The translations under genes and the position numbers were made by a program. The notes beneath the pieces are model-generated. The model was not told the origin of the DNA. It worked only from the letters and a program-made list of their open reading frames with translations, and did not search any database. This document shows positions 11,825 through 23,078 of a stretch of 64,000 nucleotides of DNA, piece by piece. Within the stretch, counting starts at the first letter, position 1; the number at the start of each line of letters is the position of its first letter. Source of the stretch: Marisa cornuarietis (Eukaryota; Mollusca; Gastropoda; Architaenioglossa; Ampullariidae); the NCBI GenBank assembly GCA_004794655.1, contig SMMW01000521.1:2692501-2756500 (forward strand), in the 5' to 3' direction.

Positions 11825-12239
11825 GCCGAGGGCAACAATACAAACAGAAGATCTGGTATTGTCGTGAGTCGCTCAAGTATGTGACGGTGTTGGCGGCCAT
11901 ACACACACTGGTCACCCTGGGAAATGGTGCAACAAAAGTCAGCAGATTATTCTGTCGTCTTACTTCTTTAAATACCCTTATATTTTATTTGAGGGACCAA
12001 CAGCTACCCCCTGAATCCCATAAACAATCACTCATCATGATACGTTAGTGAAACATATACTGTCAAGAGGCTATTAGGACAAAGGTATTTATACCTATCT
12101 CTGCCACTTTTATCTTCCCCCCTCCTCTCTCTTTGGCTTTTACTGTAACTGTATGCAATTAATCTTTCCGTAATTATTTGATGTCAGTTCAACACATTTT
12201 ACAATAGTTTTATCATCCCTTACTTAATTATAGTCTGAC

Positions 12240-13690
12240 AACACATCGTCTGTGCACATGTACGTCTTCAATTCAACACGTCTGTTCGTAAGTCAGTTAT
12301 TGTGTCAGTGCTTTCGTCCATAACCGTTTTTCGTTAGTAGGTCTGTTTGTAAGTATGTTTTGACGTCGGTATGTCTGTCTGTGACTCAGTTTCAGTAGAC
12401 CTGTAGACGAATATGTCTTCTTGTTATTGAGATTGTCCATGGCTTCCATTTTGCGTCTGTGCGTCAGTGTGGTCCATCTTGTCAGAAGATACGTTCATCC
12501 GTGACTTAATGTCATTCATGTAAATACGTTTGTTTATGAGTATGTAACATCAGTACAACCTTCCATGACTTTCCATGACTTATCACGTCTATGCGTTTGT
12601 CCATCCGTATTGCCGTATTGTCAATACTGTCAATATGTCAATATGTGTGGACAACTCATGAAAATAAGTAGGTGTTAATGTGAATACATTTGACCATAAG
12701 TATATTTAGTGACAGTACATCTGTCCATGATGTTGAAATGTTTGTCCATTTGTGCGTCTGTAGCTTGTCTAGTATTCTTTGCGTCAATTTGTCAGAACGA
12801 CAAAAATTCGCTTACTCACGTCAGTACGTCTGCATGAAAATAGGTTTGTCATCGAGTACGCCTTTGTTTCTCTTTGAATACGTCTTTACGTCAGTATGTT
12901 TGTCAACGTGTACGTCTTTATGACAGTAAGCTTGTCGACTATTACGTTTTTAACGTATAAATTTGTCAATGAAGTGCGTCTTTACGTCAAAAAGTTTCTT
13001 TTTGAGTACGTCTTTACTTTAGAACGTTTATCATCGAGTACGTCTATACGTCAGACCGTTTGTCCGAGTACGTCTTGACGTCAGTCCGTTTTTCAACAAG
13101 TACGTCTTTACGTCAGTACGTTTTCAACAAGTACGTTTTTACGTCAGTACGTTTTCAACCAGTACGTCTTTACGTTAGAACGTTTGTCATAGAGTACGTC
13201 TGTACGTCAGACCGTTTGTCCGAGTACGGTTCTCGTTGAGTACGTCTTTACGTCAGTACGTTTTTCAACAAGTACGTCTTTACATTGTAACGTTTCTCTT
13301 TGAGTACGTCTTTACGTCAGTACGTCTATGCGTTAAAAACTTTGTCAATGAGTATGTCTTGACGTCAAAATGCTTGTCAACGAGTACGTTATCATTTTAG
13401 TACGTTTGTCCTGAGGTATGTCTGTACATCACGTCTATACGTCGTCACATAGGTACGACTTTGCATGTCGCCTGAACACCAGTTCGTCGGTACGTATGTC
13501 AGTAACTCTTTGTATATGCACGACTTAAATTCACTATTCGTACACACTAGTATGTCGCTACGTTTGTCTATCAGTTCGTTATGGTATCAGTAAATGTTCC
13601 CATCGGTCCGTCTTAACATCGGTGCGTGTCGAACAGTACGTCCTTACGTCATTCCGTTTGTACGAGTTCTCGTAATGTCAATTTGTACAT
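12240..13690. repeat. Degenerate CGTCA/TACGTC tandem array
   Basis: About 1.45 kb of imperfect units of roughly 28-32 bp built on GTACGTCTTTACGTCAGTAC and GTTTGTCAACGAGTACGTC. I count about 15 CGTCA (CRE half-site) copies. The best-preserved units lie at 13070-13330. It ends about 100 bp before a TM-coding exon, and a smaller array stands before the second TM exon. Confidence 0.85.
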
Positions 13691-13796
13691 GGCACACAAA
13701 CTTTTGGAAAGAATACCCCCTCTCTGATAGCAAAAAGACTGAGGGAAAGAGTTATTTCATGTTCAAACCCTTACATCATCCCCCTTTCTTCCTCAG

Positions 13797-13927
13797 TACA
13801 AGCTGTTATCATTGGTGCAGTTGTTGGAGGTGTTGCCGCCTTCGGTATCATCGGCACAGTTGTAGCTGTCGTTATACTCAAACCTGCGAAAGTAGGAGTC
13901 ATGCCCCTTACCTCAAGTTCAACATAG
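13797..13927 (+). CDS. Orphan TM exon (gene 3 region)
   Basis: After an acceptor with a long pyrimidine tract (CCCCCTTTCTTCCTCAG) the phase-1 frame encodes QAVIIGAVVGGVAAFGIIGT, then VVAVVILKPAK, and reaches TAG at 13925 via VGVMPLTSSST. It is a Gly-rich TM segment like gene 3 TM (GIIVGVVVGMVVLN). If not terminal, GTAGGA after KPAK gives a phase-0 donor. It may be an alternative or duplicated TM exon of gene 3, or the end of a dead paralogue. No complete ectodomain was found upstream. Confidence 0.5.
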
Positions 13928-15147
13928 GGGTGAGTAATGCTTAGAACACAGCAACGACACAAGTGATCATTAAACAGGGTAATCAATTTTTTTTCTAAAT
14001 TATAATAATAACAGGAAGAACAACGACACCAAGAAAAAGAACAAAAACAAGAAGGAATATAGTTACACTGTAATAGAAAAGTCTTATGTGGTGTCACAAA
14101 TACCGACAGATATAAATTACAATACAAGAAACATAAGCATTCAGAAAATTTCAAATCAAGTTTACATACTTAAAAGACGTCATTGTTATAGTTTGAAAGA
14201 TTAAATAAAACTATCAACTGATATAAATTAGAACATGAGTATACAGTACCTAAATCGGATTTTTAGCCGTATATGATATTTTTGGTCTCAGAGCACAACA
14301 CAATAAGAAATACTGTAGTTGTTATCAGTTAATAGCAGCAAGCTTTTTTAAAAATGGAATTCTTTTTATTTGGTTTTCAGAGGAGTTTTATTCCTTCACT
14401 CAATCTGCCTGCTGAAGGAATTTTGTACAGAATATTAGAGAACCAAAAAATTATTGCCTGGAGTTCACGTGCATGTTTAATATCGTGTTCAAAGCATGAA
14501 GTGCTACGAAAATAACAGTAACATTGTTTAAAAGAGGCATTGTGCATTATTTCTTTCTTTCTGTCTCTTTTCTTTATATCTCTTACTCTTTTTCTTTCGT
14601 TATTTTATTTATTAATTTATTTATATGTCCTTTTCGTTTTAAATATTTGGATTATTTGTATGTTTTATGCATCTGTAAATAGAGATAAATTTGTATTTTA
14701 TGTGGATATAATTGTTTGTATTTATTTCTAAAAGCCGCGAACATCAGTTGTAAACTTTCACTTTCTTTAGTATAGGGTCTCCGACCTACTGTACATAAAG
14801 TCAATTTTACTTCTTTTTCTGTTCACAAACTTTTATCAAATATTCTATGCCATTTATAACAGAAGTATTTTTTATTGGTGACGTCATATTGGATACAATA
14901 GACATATTGTCAAGAAATATTGCTGACCAAAGTCTTTCACAGGAAATACATATCAGTTGATCAGACAATTATCATTTCACCGTCAACAAAATCATGTTAA
15001 AGGAATAAAATTATTGTTGTTCTTACTTTACTTCGCAGTCTATAATCTTTTCAAATTAATGTACCAATAATTCATGCTGTGTTAGAATATATATCTATAT
15101 ATATATATATATCAGGAAGCTTCAAAAGAAGTTTTTGTCCAAGTTCA

Positions 15148-15307
<160 letters not shown>

Positions 15308-16452
15308 AAACCATGCGTCTTCCTCTCTCTCTCTCTCTCTTAGTCACTTTCGACCCCTACCCTGCTACTCTAGTTTGTGACAAGGGACACAACTTTTTAT
15401 TTGACTATTTATATAACTCTGCATTTATCTCTCTTGACGAAAGCTGAATTATTTAGAACGTGCTTGCGAAATTCCCACGTTTTATTTTTGAAGAATTTTC
15501 TCGCTTTCCATGTAGCGTCCTTCTTTTACTTTGTAAATTATTAATGCTTAGGTTCCTCTAAACGCAAGCCCCAACGACAATAAAATCTGGATTTATCAAC
15601 CATTTCAATCTGTGACTTGTCTTTAAATGTGCTTCTGCATTGTGGCTTGTACTTAATTCTGGCGCAAACCTATAAAACGTTTTAAAAAATTTTAAACAGG
15701 TTTTAGAAAATGTTTAAGAGCATTTTACAACCCTATATTAAAACGATTAACTAACAAAAAAACAAACAAAAACAAAACGAGGCTATCTTTAGCACATATC
15801 AACCCATATATCGTGAGCTTTAATATATGTTTTTTTGTATTTAGAGTTCAAGCCAAGGTGATCATATTAGGCGTGTGATTATATAAACTCGTATGACCCC
15901 AATATTTCCCATCTTTCTGTTCATGGCGACATTATTGAGTCCGCATTCATGTTTTGTGGAAATATGATATCTTACTTTACTCAGCCATCAAATGCAAAAT
16001 TTGGAGTCCGACACAGGTAAGCCTACAGAACGCTATGAGAACTGAAGGAGTTGAAGACACATGTAATTAATTAGGAACAGGCTGACTCGTAGATGACTGG
16101 TAATAATCGACAGATGCCCGACATAAAAATGTCTTCAGCTATAGCTTACTAAAGTGGTAAATGTAAAGCAGAGGTAAAGTATCTCTAGGGTACAGAAGCA
16201 ACTAACCTCCACCCCTAAGGAGAAGCAGAATCGACTGAGATTATGTCTGTGGTAGAGACTGTGAGACAGAACAATAAGTATTTGTCAATCCACTTCTGAG
16301 CGAAGGTTTGCTGAAGTGGATGCTTACTTCGGAAATCCAGTTAAAAGACGCTAAATAAAAAAAAATTATTCAAGCATGACTGACATGCATCTGTGCAAAA
16401 TAAAACAAGCGACAGGACATAACGACACAAAAGATTCGCGAAAAGCCGGAAG

Positions 16453-16533
16453 GTGTCTACGTCAAGCACACCTGACGATTATTTGAAAATGAAACCACCC
16501 ACCTACACAGTTATTAATAGAAGGAACAGTAAA
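16453..16533 (+). CDS. Possible tyrosine-motif tail exon
   Basis: The frame reads STPDDYLKMKPPTYTVINRR: a YxxM (YLKM, PI3K p85 type) and YTVI (ITIM-like). A GTAAAC donor follows. The phase-0 start after CCGGAAG would match the phase-0 donor of the TM exon at 13797, but that acceptor has no pyrimidine tract. Speculative. Confidence 0.25.
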
Positions 16534-16598
16534 CGGATCTGTACATTGTGGGTTCATTGCAGGATTCATTACATTTATGTAGTGAGTGGGGTGTTACG

Positions 16599-16599
<1 letters not shown>

Positions 16600-16671
<72 letters not shown>
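16600..16671. repeat. (GT)n microsatellite
   Basis: About 36 GT units. Confidence 0.96.
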
Positions 16672-17399
16672 TCGACGTATGTGTTTAACCTCATAGTAAC
16701 ATCACCAGTTGTGAAAGTGTCAAAATTTATAGAAAATGTTGACCCAAACCTCGTTGCAAGAACAGAGCTAAATGATAGTGTACTTATTGTAAGTCTGCCT
16801 TAGGAAGGAATTGAGGAGATGAGGGAGAAAGAGAAATAAAAAAAATGAAGAATAAGAAAGCAAGGATAGCAGGAAAGTTCTTCCACCTTTTCCTACTCTT
16901 TCGTTTTCTGTCTTTGTCAAGAGAGAGGGAAATGGAGCGATACTTGTATTCCCGTGAACGAGCTCAAGAGCTGAAAAAAAAGCTTTGTGTGTTAGCCTTA
17001 GAAACCCCCGCTTCCCTGATCAGGTGAAGTCACAGGTGTGTTGCCACCAGTGTGCTACGTACAGTGGGGTTTTAAGGTACATAATAGTTGCACAGTTCAC
17101 CAGGTAGTTGTGTGTCGAGACCTGAGCTGTAGGCGACGTCCATTATCAGGAAGATTAATCAACTCGTCCTCGGTATGTACAAATATTTGTATCGATATGT
17201 CACATCAGATTTTTCTTCATATCTAAGTATGTGTTGTGCATATATATATATAAGTATGATATATATTTATGGTAATGAATTTTGTCATAGATTTTAGTGT
17301 GAAATAATTATTCTAATGACTATATAATTCAATGCAAATCCCCGTCACAAAATTATATTGTATACATATGTATGAACTTAAAGACAACGTTCACGCTTG

Positions 17400-17447
17400 C
17401 ACACACACACACACACACACGCCAGCGCACGCACGAACACACAGACG

Positions 17448-17485
<38 letters not shown>
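17400..17485. repeat. Facing (CA)n and (TG)n microsatellites
   Basis: (CA)10 and (TG)17 about 30 bp apart; as complements they could form a hairpin. Confidence 0.85.
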
Positions 17486-17486
<1 letters not shown>

Positions 17487-18444
17487 AACCTGCATTCTCT
17501 AACTGAGCGTGAGATGAATGTACAAAATATCGTGTATAACACAAGCAATGCCCTTATCGTATACATACGAGGAAGTTAAATGGTGGCTATGGCCTCAGGT
17601 AAGTAGCGGCAACCTTTCCCAACCCCTACAGCATAAAAAATACTCCAGTGACAAAATGTCCCCGGGGTAGAGTGTAGCCAGGAAGTTATGTACTATTTGC
17701 AACACTTTATTTCTTACTTGTCTCATTACAGTTTCATCTTCCCAGTCATTTTCTCAGTGGATATCATATCTGATTGACTCCCAGTGTTACTACATTCTCG
17801 AGTGGGGCATCTGAAAGGAGTATTCACTAAAGAAACAAAGTCCTTGTGTTATCTTCGATATAAGCGCCTAGTTTTGTCATGATTTTATTATTATTATTAA
17901 GCAGCTGAAGGTTTTGTTGCCGTGTTTGTATGAAAGAGGAGAATCCTGCCAGTGATTTTTTTATGTAGGCGTACATTGCAATATGCTTAACTCACAAAAA
18001 GAAGAAGCTAGTGATATGATTTACCTTTTAGGTATGGCATGCATGCTTGGTTAACACGTGATTGCAGAAGTCAGTTTGCTTGTGAATGTGTGATTGTGTT
18101 GGTATGTGTTTGTTTGCGTGTCACTGTATGTTTGCATGCGATTGTGTGTGTGTGAGTAATTTCAAATCAGTTATTAAAGTAGTCTTAATCAGCTATGAGA
18201 TACTTGCATTGATCTCGTTTTTTCAGTGATCAAGCCAGTACACAGCGGCACCTGCAGCGGGTTTTCCCCGTGATGTCACACCCACCGACATTATCGACAT
18301 CACCACCAGCTGTGCGGCTGGTCACCAAGGACGAAGGAAACTCGATACAAAATCGTTATCAGAGCACAAATATGACGATGATTGTCTGTGTAAATCACTG
18401 ACAAACAACTGCAAACGATTTCAGTCCGCATTAAACCAATTAAT

Positions 18445-18720
18445 GTGTGTGTGTCCTGTAACGTCCTGTTACGTCACGTTAGTCCAAGTACGTCTGGTCA
18501 CGTAACGTCAGTCCCAGTACGTTCCGTTACGTCCAAGTACGTCTCAGTTCGTCCGTTTGGATGTCCCCGCTTCTACACTTTGATGAGCATCCACGCACAC
18601 TTGAATAATTGCCTATGGTCGTTCTGTACACCCATTGTTGCCGAGTTTGTTCGTGGGTCACTACGTCTCCCCGTCATTACGTCTGTACGTCAGGTCATCT
18701 GTTCGTTTTGTCTACGCCGT
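18445..18720. repeat. Second, shorter CGTCA/TACGTC array
   Basis: Degenerate units such as CGTTACGTCCAAGTACGTC, related to the 12.2-13.7 kb array. It ends about 115 bp before the gene 3 TM exon, the same placement as the first array before the 13797 TM exon. Confidence 0.7.
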
Positions 18721-18835
18721 TCCTAGAACAGCCAACGAAAGAGCAAATAATTGTAAAAACCCTCCACTAAGAGGTTTTTTTTCTCATCAAACGGACACGT
18801 GAAGCATAATCGTCTTTTGTCTGCTCTGTCATCAG

Positions 18836-18949
18836 ATAGCACCGACTCCGAGCTCACAGGCATTATCGTTGGTGTTGTCGTGGGCATGGTGGTGTTGAAT
18901 GTTATCAGCGTCGCTGCAGCAGTCTTCATAACAAAGAAAAAATTAAAGG
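18836..18949 (+). CDS. Gene 3 TM exon
   Basis: 114 nt, phase 1-1: acidic/Ser stalk, 22-23 hydrophobic residues with GxxxG spacing, then ITKKKLK. Phases match the other TM exons. Confidence 0.7.
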
Positions 18950-21900
18950 GTAAAATATTTCCATCTTTAGTATATAAGTATTATTCTTAATCAAAGTTGT
19001 AAATATGCATTCGCTTTGAAAAAATTCTGCTCGAAACATTCTTCCCCTCCTCTATTATTATTATTATTATTATTGGTACTATTATTACAGCAGTCACGTT
19101 CTTTGTGACGAAGGGGCGTAACTCTTATCTAAAAGGAACATAAACTCACGAGCGCGTCCAACACATCGTCTCAGATGACAACAACTCCCACTCACTCACA
19201 CGAGAATTATTACAGTCACAAGACGTCCTCTGGACACACACTTACCCATTATAGAAAAACACAAGGGCCAGCAGTATCGTAGCTGTCGAGACTCGCTATC
19301 CTGACAAATAGTTCGCGTTCTCCTCCCTTTATGTTAAGTTGTTGTACCTGTTAACCTGCTATAAAACAGAATAAGAATGGGAAAAGGATGAAATTTCGAA
19401 GGAATTACACTATGCTCGGATGCAAAAATGTTTTCCCAGACCTTGCTTGGAAAACACAGCCTCCACCACCCACAGGTATGATGTATTGTCGTTTCTCGAT
19501 GGGAAGTAAGGAGCTGACTTGTGCTGGGTATTTCTACTACATTTACTCGGGTGATATGTGTAGCTAAAAATCTATAGGTAAGAAGAAAAAACAACAAGAA
19601 AGCAGCAACACGGAGAAAAAGAACAGGAAGAGCAAGACTGCCGCATGTTTTATACAGTTCAGTACAAAACTGATCTACTTATCTTGTTATTATATCTTAT
19701 TATTCCTGTACGCTCCCAGTGGAGCATAGGGCCGCAACCACACCCCGCCAACGGACCCGGTTCTGGGCACTCCTTTCTAGTTGGGACCATGTCATGCCAG
19801 CTGTCTCTGCCTCTCTGTGGACTGATCTCCTCCACGTCTCTCTGGGTCTCCCAGCCCTGCGCCTCCCCTGTGGGTTCCAGCCCAGAGCTTGTCTTGTTAA
19901 GTTGTCGGCTGGCTTTCGTAAGGTGTGACCAATCCAGCCCCACTTCCGCTTCCTGATGTCTTGGCTAGCAGGTTTTTGATTGGTTCTCTCCCACAGGTCT
20001 ATATTGGAGATCTTATCAGGCCATCTGATGTGGAGGATGTGGCGCAGACATCTGTTGACGAATGTCTGTATCTTGTTAGTAATGGCATTTGTCACCCGCC
20101 ATGTCTCGGATCCATATAGAAGTATTGCCTTTACATTTGTGTTAAAGATGCGGATCTTGGTGTGTAAAGATAGAGCTTTGGAGTTCCAGATAGGTCGTAG
20201 GGTGTGGAATGCAAGCCTGGCTTTGTTTGTTCGGCTTCTTGCATCCTCATCTGAACCTCCATTTTGCTGACTATGCTGCCAAGGTAGGTGAAACGGTCAG
20301 ACTCTGTAATGCATTCCCCATGCAGTTGTAGTGGGGCTTCTTGCTTGTTGTTGACCCGCATTACTTCCGTTTCTTGATGTTGATGGTCAGGCCCGTCATT
20401 GCTGCTTCTTCTGCGAGCCGAGTGAGCTTTGTTTGTGCGTGTTGTTGTTTGTGGGACAGCAGGCTGATGTCGTCTGCAAAGTCGAGGTCTTCAAGTTGCC
20501 TGGCGAAGGTCCACTGAATGCCCGTGTTACTGTTAGAGGTTGTTCTTCTCATGATCCAGTCTATGACGATCAGGAAGATTGTCGGTGAGAGCATACAACC
20601 TTGCCTCACTCCAGTCCTCACTGTGAAGGGGTCAGTCAGCTTTCCGTTGTGGATCACCTGGCATTTTGAGTCCTCATACAGCTGTTGGATGATGGCAATA
20701 AACTTTGGTGGAAATCCGTAGTGCTGCATCACTTTCCAGATGGTTTCCCTGTCTACGGAGTCAAAGGCTTTCTCAAAATTCACAAAGGTTATGTATAGTG
20801 GTGCCTGCCATTCAATGGACTGTTCAATAATATTTCGTAGTGTAGCGATTTGGTCTATGCATGATTTTCCCTGCCGAAAGCCTGCCTGTTCTTGCCGCAG
20901 TCTCTTGTCTAGGGCATTTTTTAGTCTCTCCAGGATGATTCTGGTCAGCACCTTGCTAGGAGTGGACAACAGCATAATCCCACGCCAATTGCTGCATTGT
21001 GTAAGGTCGCCTTTTTTGGGTAGCTTTACTAGGTAGCCAAGCTTCCAGTCTGCTGGAACTTGTTCCTGTTCCCAAATTTTCTTCAGCAGTGGGTGTAACA
21101 TCTCTGCTGCGGCTGTTGGATCTGCCTTTAGTGCTTCAGCAGGAATGCCATCTGGGCCTGCCGCCTTGCCAGACTTCAAGGACTTGATGGCTTTGATGAT
21201 TTCTGCCTTGGTTGGTGGGCTGGTGTTTACTTGAAGCTGTTCGGCGGCTGGGGGAATGTCCAAGGTGGTTGTTGGTGATGGTCGGTTAAGTATTTCATCA
21301 AAATGTTCCACCCAGCGTGATCTTGTTTCTGCATCTCCAGTGATGGCGCTGCCATTCTTATCCTTTGGTCTGCACGCATTGGTGTTTTTTCTTCCTGCCA
21401 GAATTCTTGTAATTTCATATAGTCTCTTTGTGTTATTTTGCCCAGCTGCTTGTTCTGCCTCTTCTGCCATCTTGTGTGTGAACTGCCTCTTGTCATCTCT
21501 TGCGCTCTTTTTTACTTCTCTGTTTATCTCCCAGTATTTTGCTCTGAGTTCTTCTTTTTCCTGCTGGTCTTGACATTGGTTGATCTTCTGCTTCAGCTCT
21601 TTCCTTTCCTCTATTTTTTGCCAGGTCTTTATATTCAGCCATTCCTTATGCTGTTTTCCTTTCTTCCCCAGAACGTGTGTGCAGGAAGTTTTCCAGGTCT
21701 CTTGTATTCTTGTCCAGTGGTTGGTCACTGTTTCTTCCAAGAGTCCTTCCAGTGCCGCAAACCTGTTTTTTACTTCGCAGTTGAACTCTTCTTGTTTATT
21801 CCGATCTCTGAGGAACTGCACGTTGAATTTGTGGTGCGGTCTGTCCGATGAGTCATGGAAGGACCTCAGCTTTATCTTCATGGTTGCCACAAGTAGATGG

Positions 21901-23078
21901 TGGTCTGTGGCTGCATCTGCACCTCGCTTTACTCTGACGTCCAGCAGACTTCTTCTAAACTGTCGATCGATGGTGATGTGATCGATCTGGTTTTCTGTAT
22001 TTCCATCTGGTGAAGTCCAGGTGGTCTTGTGAATGGTTTTGTGAGGAAAGACTGTGCCTCCGATTACAAGGTCGTTGAAAAAGCAGAAGTCTGTGAACAG
22101 CTCACCATTCTCATTGCAGTTGCCCACACCGTGCTTTCCCATTATGTGTTCTTTGTCCGTGTTGTCATCTCCAACTTTGGCATTCATGTCGCCCATGATG
22201 ATCTTCAGGTCTCGTCTTGGAGTACGATCAACCAGCGCTTGTAGGGAGTTGTAAAAGTCCTCCTTCTCCTCTTCTTTTGCTGCGTTGGTAGGTGCATAGC
22301 ACTGGATGATGGTGATCTTTCTTCCTTTGGAGTTGAACCGAGCTGACATGAGTCGTGGAGAAACTGGTTCCCATGTTATTAGTGCCCTTGCAGCCTCCTG
22401 TGTCATCAGTACTGCTACTCCTTGTGAGTGGTCATGGTCAGGATCTTCATGTTCAGAGTAGATGATAGTCTCCCCTGATGAGAGTCTGGTCTGACCGCTA
22501 CCATTCCATCTGGTCTCGCACAGGCCAAGGAGCTTGATGCCATAGTTCTTCATCTCCTGTGCTACCTGAGCTGATTTACCTTGCTCGTATAGGGTTCTGA
22601 TGTTCCAGGTCCCTATCCTGGTTTTTGCCTTGGCCGTGAGAAGATAGGTCGGCGAGCTGACTTCCCGAGGGCTTTCGTCAGCACACGTCATAGGCCCCTC
22701 CAAGGAGGGATCTTCCCGTCCAGGCTCTCGTTGTGGTAATGTTCTTTTTGCGGTTTCTGTAGCAGGGTTGTTTTACAGGGTGGGGTTGCTAACCCCACGC
22801 CCAACCCTCCTCCTTCATCCGGGCTTGGGACCGGCAGGTTACCCGGGGGGTTTCCAGGCGGAGTTAAACTGATCTACTGCCAACAGCAAAATATTGTTGA
22901 AATCTTTGTTACAGATATCGCTTACAGCAAACCAATGAGAATGCAGAACCAACACGTCTACGTGGACCTCAACAACACACCCACTGGACATCATGGACAT
23001 GATGGCGGACTTAATGGAATTCAGAACCCAAGGATGCCAGACGACGAGACAGCAAGCACATATGAAACTATTAAATGA
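18836..23078 (+). CDS. Gene 3: TM and ITIM-type tail of a receptor (ectodomain not found)
   Basis: Exon 18836-18949 (acceptor TCTGTCATCAG, donor GTAAAA, phase 1-1) encodes STDSELTG, a TM core GIIVGVVVGMVVLNVISVAA and a KKKLK stop-transfer. Exon 22915-23078 (acceptor TTTGTTACAG, phase 1) encodes a 54-residue tail ending TASTYETIK-stop. The tail tyrosines are AYSKP (YxxP), HVYVDL (YxxL) and STYETI, which fits the ITIM consensus. It is likely inhibitory through SH2 phosphatases (inference). A full-length LINE sits in the intron between the two exons. A possible alternative terminal exon lies at 19091-19143. No intact signal peptide, Ig or D2 exon was found upstream, so this may be a dying gene. 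Confidence 0.65.
19091..19143 (+). CDS. Gene 3 possible alternative short-tail exon
   Basis: After TATTATTACAG the phase-1 frame reads VTFFVTKGRNSYLKGT-stop, following in frame from the TM exon. It resembles the end of the TM exon itself (AVFITKKKLKG), so it may be a duplicated fragment. If used, it gives a receptor without the ITIM tail. Confidence 0.35.
19700..20360 (-). pseudogene. LINE C-terminal region, frameshifted
   Basis: Continuation of the LINE protein in two further frames: YLGSIVSK near 20290, then KIRIFNTNVKAILLYGSETW, RWPDKISN and RRAGRPRETW to a stop near 19700. Each break looks like loss of one A in a homopolymer, which could be real decay or a base-calling error. Confidence 0.8.
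20361..22703 (-). CDS. LINE endonuclease/reverse transcriptase
   Basis: 780 residues. The N-terminal apurinic-type endonuclease shows GTWNIRTL, CETRWNG, MGDMNAKVG, IDHITID and a terminal TDHHLL. A charged linker follows. The reverse transcriptase shows PDGIPAEALK, QAGFRQGKSC, the FEKAFDS region, VRQGCMLSP and the catalytic DFADDI near residue 745. The frame then breaks at an A run and continues in other frames to about 19700, with YGSETW and a GRPRETW-type C terminus. It catalyses target-primed reverse transcription (family knowledge). Clade placement is from general resemblance to RTE proteins. Confidence 0.9.
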   Translation of the reverse strand: MEGPMTCADESPREVSSPTYLLTAKAKTRIGTWNIRTLYEQGKSAQVAQEMKNYGIKLLGLCETRWNGSGQTRLSSGETIIYSEHEDPDHDHSQGVAVLMTQEAARALITWEPVSPRLMSARFNSKGRKITIIQCYAPTNAAKEEEKEDFYNSLQALVDRTPRRDLKIIMGDMNAKVGDDNTDKEHIMGKHGVGNCNENGELFTDFCFFNDLVIGGTVFPHKTIHKTTWTSPDGNTENQIDHITIDRQFRRSLLDVRVKRGADAATDHHLLVATMKIKLRSFHDSSDRPHHKFNVQFLRDRNKQEEFNCEVKNRFAALEGLLEETVTNHWTRIQETWKTSCTHVLGKKGKQHKEWLNIKTWQKIEERKELKQKINQCQDQQEKEELRAKYWEINREVKKSARDDKRQFTHKMAEEAEQAAGQNNTKRLYEITRILAGRKNTNACRPKDKNGSAITGDAETRSRWVEHFDEILNRPSPTTTLDIPPAAEQLQVNTSPPTKAEIIKAIKSLKSGKAAGPDGIPAEALKADPTAAAEMLHPLLKKIWEQEQVPADWKLGYLVKLPKKGDLTQCSNWRGIMLLSTPSKVLTRIILERLKNALDKRLRQEQAGFRQGKSCIDQIATLRNIIEQSIEWQAPLYITFVNFEKAFDSVDRETIWKVMQHYGFPPKFIAIIQQLYEDSKCQVIHNGKLTDPFTVRTGVRQGCMLSPTIFLIVIDWIMRRTTSNSNTGIQWTFARQLEDLDFADDISLLSHKQQHAQTKLTRLAEEAAMTGLTINIKKRK
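22915..23078 (+). CDS. Gene 3 ITIM-type tail exon
   Basis: Only about 50 bp separate the LINE 5' end (22865) from this acceptor. The frame is intact with three tyrosine motifs and a TGA at 23076-23078. Confidence 0.72.

Larger units (their letters stand above)
19680..22865 (-). mobile_element. RTE-clade non-LTR retrotransposon (LINE), near full length
   Basis: About 3.19 kb, flanked by a 13-bp target-site duplication AAACTGATCTACT at 19667-19679 and 22866-22878. The minus-strand 3' end is an AT-rich ATAATAAG-type tail. Length, a single large frame and a short A/T-rich tail are typical of RTE elements. Two single-base frameshifts, both in short A runs, interrupt the C-terminal third. It is inserted antisense in gene 3. 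The sharp duplication and largely open frame suggest a fairly young insertion. Confidence 0.88.

Noticed and set aside
18238..18440. Possible stalk exon after a TTTTTTCAG acceptor upstream of the gene 3 TM exon
   Set aside because: The phase-1 frame needed to join the family stops at once; open frames are in the wrong phase.
19645..22244. Plus-strand frames across 19.6-22.2 kb
   Set aside because: Shadows of the minus-strand LINE protein.
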